Source: an uncultured Bacteroidia bacterium
GTDB lineage: Bacteria; Bacteroidota; Bacteroidia; Bacteroidales; UBA932
Reading direction: 5' to 3'
DNA: 52,994 nucleotides
Assembly: GCA_902774145.1 (NCBI GenBank)
Contig: CACYHC010000014.1
Location: forward strand, 1-52,994
Below are positions 24,384-32,502 of this stretch, in pieces (position 1 is the stretch's first letter; every line of letters begins with the position of its first letter). A model generated the notes under the pieces. It did not search any database, had not been told where the DNA came from, and saw only the letters and a program-made list of their open reading frames with translations. The position numbers and the translations under genes are program-made.

Positions 24384-26219
24384 ATGAAGGAATTCTGGAG
24401 TATGCTCAGGCGGTATGTGCGGCCCTACGGGAGGTATCTCGGCGGGTCGGTGGTGCTGAGCATCCTGTCGGCGGTCTTCAACATCTTTTCCTTCACCCTG
24501 ATCATCCCCATCCTGCGCATCCTCTTCAACGTGGACGGCGGCGTGTACCGTTTCATCGCCTGGGATGCGGCGGACGTCTCCCTCCGGGAAAAGGCCATCA
24601 ATAATCTCTACGCCTTCGTCACGCAATTTATGGAAGTGCACGGCGCGGGACGGACCCTGTTCGCCCTCTGCCTGTTCCTCTGCGTGATGACCCTGATCAA
24701 GACGGCCTGCTACTTCGGCGCGTCGGCGGTGATGGTCCCCATCCGCACGGGGATCGTCAAAGACCTGCGGATGCAACTCTACAACAAGATTGTGACCCTG
24801 CCCATCGGCTTTTTCAGCGCCGAGCGAAGGGGTGACATCATCGCCAGGATGAGCGGAGACGTGCAGGAGATAGAGACTTCCATCACCGCGTCCATCGAGA
24901 TGCTGATCAAGAACCCCATCCTGATTACCTTCTATATGGGGACGCTCTTCTTCATTTCCTGGAAACTGACGGTCTTCGTCCTGGTCTTCGCCCCGCTGAT
25001 GCTGCTGGTGATGAGTGCCATTGGACGACGCCTGAAGGCGGATTCCGCCGAAGCCCAGGCCCTCTGGAGCGACACGATGAGCCAGGTGGACGAGACCCTC
25101 GGCGGCTTGCGGGTCATCAAGGCCTTCCTCGCCGAGAAACTGATGATTCAGCGCTTTGACGGGGTTACCGACGCGATGCGCCGTAAGAACAACCGCGTCT
25201 GGATCCGCCAGTCCAGCGCCCATCCCGTCAGCGAATTCCTCGGAACGGTCATGATTTCCATCGTGATGGGATTCGGCGGCACCCTGATCCTGGGCAATCA
25301 CGCGATTATCGACGCGCCGACCTTCATCTTTTATATGGTCATCCTCTACAGCGTGATTCAGCCCATCAAGGACTTCTCGAAGGCCGCTTACGGCATTCCC
25401 AAGGGCCTGGCCTCGATGGAGCGCATCGACCGGATTCTCAACGCCGACAATCCCATCCGGGAAGCGGAGCATCCCTTGAAGGCGGAGAGCCTGCGCGAGG
25501 GACTGCGTTTCGAGCACGTCAGTTTCCGCTACGAGGACGGGAAGCAGGTACTGCGGAACATCGACCTGACCATCGCAAAAGGAAAGACGGTGGCCATCGT
25601 GGGGGCTTCGGGCGCGGGAAAATCGACACTCGTGGACCTTATTCCCCGCTTCTGGGACCCCTCCGAAGGGCAAATCACCCTGGACGGCGTGCCGCTGCAG
25701 CAGTTGAGCAAGGACTCCCTGCGCGCGTTGATCGGCTATGTCAACCAGGACCCCATCCTCTTCAACGACACCATCTTCGGGAATATCGCCTTCGGGAAGC
25801 CCGGCGCCACACGCGAGGAGGTCGAACAGGCCGCCCGGATTGCCAACGCACACGACTTCATTATGGAGAAGGAGGAAGGCTATGACACGAACATCGGCGA
25901 CCGCGGCGTCAAATTGAGCGGCGGACAGCGGCAGCGCCTGAGCATCGCCCGGGCCGTCCTCAAGAATCCGCCGGTCCTGATTCTCGACGAGGCCACCGCG
26001 TCGCTGGACACGGAATCCGAACGGGCCGTACAGGACGCCCTGGAGCGCCTGATGAGCGGACGCACCACGATTGCCATCGCCCACCGCCTCTCGACCATCA
26101 AGAACGCCGATGAAATCATCGTCCTGGACGAAGGGCGCATCGTCGAGAGGGGCCGCCACGAGGAACTGCTCCGCAAGGACGGCTATTACAAGAAACTCAA
26201 CGATATGCAGGCATTGTGA
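24384..26219 (+). CDS. ABC exporter, fused permease and ATPase (MsbA-like)
   Basis: The 611-residue half-transporter has six membrane helices in its first 320 residues. The nucleotide-binding domain shows Walker A GASGAGKST (about 407-415), Q-loop VNQDP, signature LSGGQ (about 511), Walker B LILDEATASLD and H-loop AHRLST. It would act as a homodimer in the inner membrane. The sequence is closest in style to lipid A/lipid exporters (MsbA), but drug export is possible. VanZ-like and amidase-like genes follow with overlaps, suggesting an envelope-related operon. ATG at 24384 is chosen from the promoter position and the charged N-terminal helix start. Confidence 0.9.
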   Translation: MKEFWSMLRRYVRPYGRYLGGSVVLSILSAVFNIFSFTLIIPILRILFNVDGGVYRFIAWDAADVSLREKAINNLYAFVTQFMEVHGAGRTLFALCLFLCVMTLIKTACYFGASAVMVPIRTGIVKDLRMQLYNKIVTLPIGFFSAERRGDIIARMSGDVQEIETSITASIEMLIKNPILITFYMGTLFFISWKLTVFVLVFAPLMLLVMSAIGRRLKADSAEAQALWSDTMSQVDETLGGLRVIKAFLAEKLMIQRFDGVTDAMRRKNNRVWIRQSSAHPVSEFLGTVMISIVMGFGGTLILGNHAIIDAPTFIFYMVILYSVIQPIKDFSKAAYGIPKGLASMERIDRILNADNPIREAEHPLKAESLREGLRFEHVSFRYEDGKQVLRNIDLTIAKGKTVAIVGASGAGKSTLVDLIPRFWDPSEGQITLDGVPLQQLSKDSLRALIGYVNQDPILFNDTIFGNIAFGKPGATREEVEQAARIANAHDFIMEKEEGYDTNIGDRGVKLSGGQRQRLSIARAVLKNPPVLILDEATASLDTESERAVQDALERLMSGRTTIAIAHRLSTIKNADEIIVLDEGRIVERGRHEELLRKDGYYKKLNDMQAL

Positions 26220-26605
26220 CAAAGAACCGGACATATCAACTCCTGATGCTGCTGTACCTCTGTGCCGTAGCGGTACTGTGTTTCGCCAATATGGACAAAG
26301 CACCGACACAGGGAACAATCTGGGGTATTCCGAGCGATAAAATCGCCCATTTTCTCCTTTTTATCCCCTTCCCCCTCCTGGCCTGGCCCTGCAGCCGGCC
26401 CCGGACGGAAACGGTGCCTTATATCATAGAGAAAATCTGCCTTATCTTCCTGCTGGGCCTCCTGCTGGGTTTTGCCACCGAATACACCCAGGGTTGCCTG
26501 CCGCATCGCACCCGTGAACGCCTTGACTATCTGGCGGATTTCTGCGGCATTACCGCCGCGTGCCTGAGCATCGTCATCTTCAAATTATGCAGGCAAGAGG
26601 CATAG
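26216..26605 (+). CDS. VanZ-like membrane protein
   Basis: This 129-residue protein has about three or four hydrophobic helices and the VanZ-type signature: DKIAHFLLFIPF in the middle, then GFATEYTQGCLPHRTRERLDYLADFCG. The conserved acidic, Gln and Arg residues of that motif are all present. VanZ family proteins are membrane proteins of mostly unknown function; one confers low-level teicoplanin resistance. Translation starts at GTG 26216, overlapping the exporter stop, and the gene ends 19 nt inside the next one. Confidence 0.8.
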   Translation: MTKNRTYQLLMLLYLCAVAVLCFANMDKAPTQGTIWGIPSDKIAHFLLFIPFPLLAWPCSRPRTETVPYIIEKICLIFLLGLLLGFATEYTQGCLPHRTRERLDYLADFCGITAACLSIVIFKLCRQEA

Positions 26606-29508
26606 CGCTCGCCCTGCTGCTTGCCCTCTCCTGTACGGGCGCAAGGGCGCAGAGTACGGCGGAACTGCAGGTTTTCAGCGATTCACTGACCCGGCGTCTC
26701 CAGCAACGGACCGGCGTACGGGCGGCGGAAGCCCGGCTGCGGAGCGTCGTCCGTCTGGGCGGCCGCGCCGATTTCTACTTTTCTTCTTCCATCGGCGAAT
26801 TCCCCTGGCACGCAGAAGACCTGCAATGGCTGCGGGATACGCTGCAGCAGCAAATCGGCGAAGGAACCCCCGTCGGCAAGTGCTTTTGCGGACGCATCGA
26901 TATGGACGACTTCGCCGTCCCGGTGCAGGGCAATGACGGGAAGCCTTCCGCCAGTTATCTTTTCCGTTCGGACGACCCCAATCCGTCGCGCCGGAATATC
27001 GTCGAGAAAGCCGCCGCAAGGCGTTTTAAAAAGGGACTGAGCGGCCGGCATATCGCCCTGTGGCAGAGTCACGGACGCTTTTACGACGAGGGAAGCGGGC
27101 GCTGGTGCTGGCAGCGGCCGCCGCTGTTCCGCACCGTCGAGGACCTCTATACCCAGAGTTACGTCCTCCCCTTCCTGATACCGATGCTGGAAAATGCCGG
27201 CGCCTATGTACTGACACCCCGCGAGCGGGATACGCAAATCCGGGAAATCGTCTGTGACGCCGACCCCGATTACGGCGAGAGCAGCGACCCGCACGGCCGT
27301 ACGCACGGCCGGTACGCCGAGAGCGGAAGCTGGCGCGACGGGCCCGCCGGATTCGCCGACCGCCAGGAGCATTACGACTTCGGGCAGAATCCCTTCCGGA
27401 TGGGCGGCACGCGGCTGTGCACCGTCCGCAAAGGGGATGCAAAAGCCGTCTGGACACCCGTCATCCAGGAAAAAGGCGACTACGCCGTCTATATCTCCTA
27501 CCCCGCCCTGCCTTCTTCGAGCCGCGCCGCCCGCTATACGGTCCGGCACGCCGGCGGGGAGAGTGTCTTTTATGTCGACCAGCGCAGGGGCGGCGGCACC
27601 TGGATGTATCTGGGGACCTTTTCCTTTGCGCCCGGCACGCAGGGCTGCGTCATCCTGGACAACGGCGTCCCGGAAGGTTACAGCGTCCCGGAAGGCAGTG
27701 TCGTGGGTGCCGACGCCGTCAAGTTCGGCGGCGGCATCGGGAAAACCCTGCGCGGAGGGAGCGTTTCCGGGCTGCCCGCCTTTGCCGAAGGGGCTTCCTA
27801 CTGGATGAACTGGGCGGGACTGGACACCTCGTCCGTCCGCAAGCCCGCGAACGACTATGTCAACGATTATGCGGGCCGCGGCGCCTGGGTAAGGCATCTA
27901 AAAGAAGAACGCGGCGTGCCCTTCGACCTTTCCCTTGCCTTCCACAGCGACGCCGGGACCACCCCGGACAGCACCACCGTCGGCACCCTGGCCATCTATT
28001 CCCTGATCAACGAGCACCGGCGCAGTTTCCCGGACGGCAGCGACCGGATGAAGAGCCGCCTGCTCGCCCAACAGGTCCAGGACCAGGTCTGCAGCGACAT
28101 CCGGGCCAGTTTTGAGCCGGAGTGGAACCGCAGGGGCCTCTGGAACAAGGGCTACAACGAATCGCGCACGCCGGAGGTGCCGGCGATGATTCTCGAGCTG
28201 TTGAGCCACCAGAACTTCGCCGATATGAAATACGGTCTGGACCCCACGTTCCGCTTCCAGGTCAGCCGCGCCGTTTACAAGGGCATTCTCAAGTTTCTGA
28301 GCGAACTCTACGGCTGCTCCTATGCCGTGCAGCCGCTTCCGGTGCACAATTTCTCGGTCCTTCCGGGCGGCGACGGAAACGCCTGCCTGCGCTGGTCCCC
28401 TACCCCTGACCCGCTGGAGCCGACCGCCGTGACGAAGGGTTATACGGTCTATACCCGCATCGACGGGGGCGCCTTCGACACGGGCCGCGAGCTGACGGAC
28501 AGCACGTTGCTCCTGCCGATTGAAGCGGGACACGTCTATTCCTATAAAATCGAGGCCTGGGGCGACGGGGGCCGCAGTTTCCCTTCGGAAATCCTTTCTA
28601 TCGGCATTGCGCCCGGCGATACGGCCGCGCCCCTTCGCATCGTCAACCACTTCACCCGCGTCAGCGGACCGGCGGTCATTGAAAAAGGCGACGACTACGC
28701 GCTCTTCGACGACCGGCTCGATTCCGGCGTTCCCTGGGGCCAGGACATCAGTTTCATCGGCGAGATGTACGGCTCGGACCGCCGCCTGCCCTGGGTCAGC
28801 AACGAGGATGCGGGCTTCGGCGCCTCCTGGACCGACCAGGCGGGCAGCATCATCGCCGGCAACCGCTTCGACTACTGCGCCGTCCACGGTGCGGCGGCCC
28901 TCGCCTGCGGCCATTCCTTCTGCTCGCTCAGCGAAGAAGCCTTCCTGCGCGACACCGACAGCACCGCCGCGGTCATCGACCTGATTTGCGGAAAACAGGC
29001 GTCTACGCGCGTGGGACGCGGAACGACCGGACTGCGTTTCGAGCTCTTCCCCGCCCCGCTCCGCCGGAAACTCACCGCCCTCCGCGCCCGCGGGGGAAGA
29101 CTGCTCATCAGCGGCGCGAACATCGCTTCGGACATTTGGCGGCCGCTCACCGAAACGGGCCGCAGAGAAGCGGAGACGGACGCGCTCAAGCGTTTTGCCG
29201 CCGATACGCTCGGCTATCGTTTCGCCACGGCGTTCGGCAGCCGGAGCGGCAGCATCGACGGGATGGCGTATTGGAACCGTCCGAATCCCTGGGAATACTG
29301 CGTCGAGAACCCGGACGGGCTGCGGGCGGTCAGCGGCGGACGGACCCTCCTGCGTTACGACGACTCCGGCGCCGGTGCGGCGGTGCGTTTTATCGACGAG
29401 AAAAGCGGCTACCGCATCTTCGCCGCGGGCTTTCCGCTGGAAGTCCTGAAGAATGAAGAAGACCGCCGGAAGGTGATGGAGATGGCGCTCGGCTGGCTTT
29501 ACCGCTAG
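26587..29508 (+). CDS. Large secreted amidase-fold protein with golvesin-type insert and FN3 domain (often annotated xanthan lyase)
   Basis: The 973-residue protein has a signal peptide (MQARGIALALLLALSCTGARA). An N-acetylmuramoyl-L-alanine amidase-like fold appears in two halves (ALWQSHG near 160; LAFHSDAG near 455 and VPAMILELLSHQN near 535). Between the halves is a beta-rich insert (about 285-400, DYAVYISYPALPSSS, YVDQRRGGGTWMYLG) resembling the golvesin C-terminal-like domain. A fibronectin type III-like domain follows (about 600-675), then a C-terminal Rossmann-like domain (about 690-973). Related Bacteroidota proteins are labelled xanthan lyase without proof of activity; glycan or peptidoglycan binding or cleavage is plausible. 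It starts inside the VanZ gene and meets the capsule operon tail to tail with a 4-nt overlap. Confidence 0.65.
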   Translation: MQARGIALALLLALSCTGARAQSTAELQVFSDSLTRRLQQRTGVRAAEARLRSVVRLGGRADFYFSSSIGEFPWHAEDLQWLRDTLQQQIGEGTPVGKCFCGRIDMDDFAVPVQGNDGKPSASYLFRSDDPNPSRRNIVEKAAARRFKKGLSGRHIALWQSHGRFYDEGSGRWCWQRPPLFRTVEDLYTQSYVLPFLIPMLENAGAYVLTPRERDTQIREIVCDADPDYGESSDPHGRTHGRYAESGSWRDGPAGFADRQEHYDFGQNPFRMGGTRLCTVRKGDAKAVWTPVIQEKGDYAVYISYPALPSSSRAARYTVRHAGGESVFYVDQRRGGGTWMYLGTFSFAPGTQGCVILDNGVPEGYSVPEGSVVGADAVKFGGGIGKTLRGGSVSGLPAFAEGASYWMNWAGLDTSSVRKPANDYVNDYAGRGAWVRHLKEERGVPFDLSLAFHSDAGTTPDSTTVGTLAIYSLINEHRRSFPDGSDRMKSRLLAQQVQDQVCSDIRASFEPEWNRRGLWNKGYNESRTPEVPAMILELLSHQNFADMKYGLDPTFRFQVSRAVYKGILKFLSELYGCSYAVQPLPVHNFSVLPGGDGNACLRWSPTPDPLEPTAVTKGYTVYTRIDGGAFDTGRELTDSTLLLPIEAGHVYSYKIEAWGDGGRSFPSEILSIGIAPGDTAAPLRIVNHFTRVSGPAVIEKGDDYALFDDRLDSGVPWGQDISFIGEMYGSDRRLPWVSNEDAGFGASWTDQAGSIIAGNRFDYCAVHGAAALACGHSFCSLSEEAFLRDTDSTAAVIDLICGKQASTRVGRGTTGLRFELFPAPLRRKLTALRARGGRLLISGANIASDIWRPLTETGRREAETDALKRFAADTLGYRFATAFGSRSGSIDGMAYWNRPNPWEYCVENPDGLRAVSGGRTLLRYDDSGAGAAVRFIDEKSGYRIFAAGFPLEVLKNEEDRRKVMEMALGWLYR

Positions 29509-30593
29509 TTTTCGCGCAGGGAGGCCGGCTTGGCGAGATGCGCCTTGAGCTGGGCGAAGAAGGTGCAGAAACGAGACTCCCGGAAGACAATTTTCTGCTT
29601 CCAGGCTCCGACTTTCCAACGGCGATACTTGAAGAACAGGCCGGGAATGAGGCCGTCGGGCAGTTCTTCCGTAAATTCCGGATCAATCACGTCATCGAGG
29701 ATGCGGTCGGCGAGCACCCGCTCCCTTTCCAGCACGGGGAAGCCCTCGGCGGGGAAACCCAGGTCTTCGATGCAAATCGTGTCCAGGGCGCAGAGGAAGC
29801 GGTACATTCCCGCTTCGCGCGCGGCGTCGATGACATCCGCCCAGTCGATCTTGTCCCGGTGCGCCACCGTCATAAAGCCCCAGTCCATCAGGTGCCGCAG
29901 CGAGCAGCCGATAGACGCGAAATGCAGGGCCATATGCCGCAGGTTGAAGAGCGCCTCCAGCTGCGGGCCGGGGAGATAGAATCCGTCGCAGGGGACGGCC
30001 GTCTCCAGCCCGGCGATGGCTTTGAGCCGTTTCTCATAGGGCCGGTTGCTGCTGTGGGCCGCCGTATTGATGAAGTCATAATGGTTTTCCACCAGCCGGT
30101 CCCGCAGCATAAAGACCGTGTGGTGATGGTGGGCGTTGCTCACCTCCACCTTCTTTTCCACCCGCAGCAGCCGGTCCGCCTCTTCGGACTTGCCGAAGAG
30201 CCAGATATCCAGGTCGCCGGAGGTGCGGTGGGACGGTTCGGGCCAGTCCAGGGAGGTACCATAGCCCTTGAGCACCATCATCGGGAGCCCGCGGGAAGAG
30301 AAGAAACGCGCCAGGCGGTCCGCCTGCATTTTCATCAGGCGCCAATCCTGCTCCGTACTCATGATCCAGGACGTCCACTCGTCCATCAGGGACTGGGACA
30401 TCGTTCCCGTCCCGAAGATGCGCGCGTCATAGAGCCGCTGCATCCCGTCCCAGACCAGGGCCACGATGCCGTTGCGCACGCAGATATCCAGCACTTCGTT
30501 CCAGTCATACCGCTCCCTGCGCGGAAAGTCCTCCAGGGGGCCTCCCGTACAAAGCCGCAGCAGGGCCAGGACGATGTTGCCGGACTCAGTCAT
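29505..30593 (-). CDS. NTP_transf_5-type nucleotidyltransferase family protein (paralogue 1)
   Basis: This 362-residue protein belongs to the uncharacterised nucleotidyltransferase family PF14907-like. Key features are LKGYGTSLDWPEP, the active-site-like SGDLDIWLF (Asp-x-Asp), a His-rich HHHHTVF, and a later NLRHMALHFASIGCSLRHLMDW. Members occur in polysaccharide loci and some peptide-modification clusters; substrate unknown. It is the last gene of the capsule operon and overlaps the CapD-like gene by 8 nt. It shares N-terminal spacing and motifs with the protein at 35761-36843. Confidence 0.8.
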   Translation of the reverse strand: MTESGNIVLALLRLCTGGPLEDFPRRERYDWNEVLDICVRNGIVALVWDGMQRLYDARIFGTGTMSQSLMDEWTSWIMSTEQDWRLMKMQADRLARFFSSRGLPMMVLKGYGTSLDWPEPSHRTSGDLDIWLFGKSEEADRLLRVEKKVEVSNAHHHHTVFMLRDRLVENHYDFINTAAHSSNRPYEKRLKAIAGLETAVPCDGFYLPGPQLEALFNLRHMALHFASIGCSLRHLMDWGFMTVAHRDKIDWADVIDAAREAGMYRFLCALDTICIEDLGFPAEGFPVLERERVLADRILDDVIDPEFTEELPDGLIPGLFFKYRRWKVGAWKQKIVFRESRFCTFFAQLKAHLAKPASLREN

Positions 30594-32496
30594 ACTTCTC
30601 GAAAACGGAATTGTTGGATTTCCACTCGGGCACCGTCTGCTTCATCCGGCGCACCATCGTGTCGATATCATAGTCCCGGGCCGCCTCCAGGATGGCGTCC
30701 ATCGCCTTGCAGCTTTCCTCATAATCCGCAGGGCGCACGCGGGCAATCCGGATGCGCTCGTGCGAAGTCGGGTCCGAATTCTCCGTATTCGAGAGGACCT
30801 CTTCGTAGAGTTTTTCTCCGGGACGCAGGCCGGTATAGCTGATTTTGATATCCTTGTCCGGCTTCAGGCCGGCCAGTTCGATCATCCGCACCGCAAGGTC
30901 GGCAATCTTCACGGGTTTCCCCATATCAAAGACGAAAATCCGGTTGTCCGAAGGCAGTACCGCGGCTTCCAGCACCAGGCGGCAGGCTTCGGGGATGGTC
31001 ATAAAGTAACGGGTAATCTCGGGATGGGTCACGGTGACGGGGCCGCCCTCGGCAATCTGCTGCCGGAAGCGCGGAATCACGGAGCCGTTGGAACCCAGCA
31101 CGTTACCGAAACGGGTGGTCACGAAGTGCGTCTTCCCGGGAATCTTGCCCGCCTCGCGCGCCAGGCCCAGGCTCTGGACATAGATTTCCGCCAGGCGCTT
31201 CGTCGCTCCCATCACATTGGTGGGGTTGACCGCCTTGTCGGTGGAAATCATCACCATTTTCTCCACCCCGTAGGCCATACACTTGTCCGCGACCAGACGG
31301 GAGCCGCCCAGGTTCGCAAGCACCGCCTCGCAGGGATTTTCCTCCATCAGCGGCACGTGTTTGTAGGCCGCCGCGTGGAAGACGACCTGCGGCTGGTAGC
31401 GGCTGAACGCCATATCCAGGCGCCGCTCGGAGCGCACGTCGCCGATGACCGGCACGAAGTCCAGCTGCGGGAAGCGCGCTTCCAGTTCGAGCCGGAGATT
31501 GTGCATTGGCGTTTCGGCATCGTCGTAAAGAATGAGTTTGCCGATGCCGAGCACGGCGAGCTGCCGGCAGAGTTCCGAACCGATGGAACCGGCCGCCCCT
31601 GTCACCAGCACCGTCTTTCCGCTGAAGGAAGCGTGGATCTCGTCCATCGAAATCCGGATCTCGTCGCGGCCGAGCAGATCTTCGATCCGCACTTTACGAA
31701 TCGCGACGGAGGGTTGGTCGGCGGAATCGCTGATCTGCGGCGCCACCAGGACCTTGATACCGGAGGCCGTACAGAAGCGCACGAGATGCTCGTTTTCTGC
31801 ACTGAGGTCTTCCGGCCGGACAAAGAGCACGGCGCTCAGGGACAGACGGGTCGCTTCGCTTTGGAATTGTTCCAGGGTATCGAAATGATACACGGGTTTG
31901 TCGAGCAGCTGCCTCCGTCCCACGGAGCGTCGTCCGCTGATAAAGCCCACGACCTCGTAGTGCGGGGAATTGCGAAGGCGGACGATGATGGAGACCGCCT
32001 TGTCGCCGGTCCCGTACACCAGCAGACGCTTGCGGGACTGGATATCCCGGATGCGGCTTTTGTAAAATTCGTAACTCCGCACGGCCAGCACGCGGACGGA
32101 AACCAGCGCGACGAGGGTAATCACCGCGTCGATAATGGCCATCGCATCCGAGACCGGAGTCGCCTTTCCGATAATCCGGACGACCAGGGCCAGGGAAAAG
32201 CCCTTGAAGATGACCACGCCCAGGAATTTGATCAGGTCCCGGACCGTGGTGTGTCGGATAATGATATAATGTGTCCGGAGGACGAGGAAAGCCAGCAGGG
32301 AGGAAAGCGCAGCCGTGGCCATCCAGTCGAAGGCGAACCATTCCCAGGCGTAGATATTGGACTCCGCCACGAGATTCGCCATCCCGAGCACAACGAAAGA
32401 ACACGCCAGGGAAATCCCAACATCACTTGCCAGGACCACCCATACCGAAAGGTAGGAAGTTCTGAATCGCTCAAACTGACGTCTTAAGAAGGACAT
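30586..32496 (-). CDS. CapD/FlaA1-like membrane nucleoside-diphosphate-sugar epimerase/dehydratase
   Basis: The 636-residue protein has four N-terminal membrane helices (about 15-140), a first Rossmann-like domain (LLVYGTGDKAVSI) and a catalytic SDR domain. The SDR domain shows TGAAGSIGSELCRQL, the substrate-loop HAAAYKHVPLMEENP and the downstream ISTDKAVNPTNVMGATKR. Members with this architecture (WbpM, CapD, PglF) are 4,6-dehydratases of UDP-N-acetyl sugars and make the precursor of initiating sugars such as FucNAc, QuiNAc or bacillosamine. It acts at the cytoplasmic face of the inner membrane. It lies between the Wzc-like kinase and a nucleotidyltransferase. Confidence 0.92.
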   Translation of the reverse strand: MSFLRRQFERFRTSYLSVWVVLASDVGISLACSFVVLGMANLVAESNIYAWEWFAFDWMATAALSSLLAFLVLRTHYIIIRHTTVRDLIKFLGVVIFKGFSLALVVRIIGKATPVSDAMAIIDAVITLVALVSVRVLAVRSYEFYKSRIRDIQSRKRLLVYGTGDKAVSIIVRLRNSPHYEVVGFISGRRSVGRRQLLDKPVYHFDTLEQFQSEATRLSLSAVLFVRPEDLSAENEHLVRFCTASGIKVLVAPQISDSADQPSVAIRKVRIEDLLGRDEIRISMDEIHASFSGKTVLVTGAAGSIGSELCRQLAVLGIGKLILYDDAETPMHNLRLELEARFPQLDFVPVIGDVRSERRLDMAFSRYQPQVVFHAAAYKHVPLMEENPCEAVLANLGGSRLVADKCMAYGVEKMVMISTDKAVNPTNVMGATKRLAEIYVQSLGLAREAGKIPGKTHFVTTRFGNVLGSNGSVIPRFRQQIAEGGPVTVTHPEITRYFMTIPEACRLVLEAAVLPSDNRIFVFDMGKPVKIADLAVRMIELAGLKPDKDIKISYTGLRPGEKLYEEVLSNTENSDPTSHERIRIARVRPADYEESCKAMDAILEAARDYDIDTMVRRMKQTVPEWKSNNSVFEKYD

Positions 32497-32502
32497 TATT
32501 GT

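Noticed and set aside
26250-26261. CTGCTGTACCTC resembles the end of the 50-bp REP-like unit
   Set aside because: It encodes LLYL in the VanZ-like protein and lacks the rest of the unit; treated as chance.
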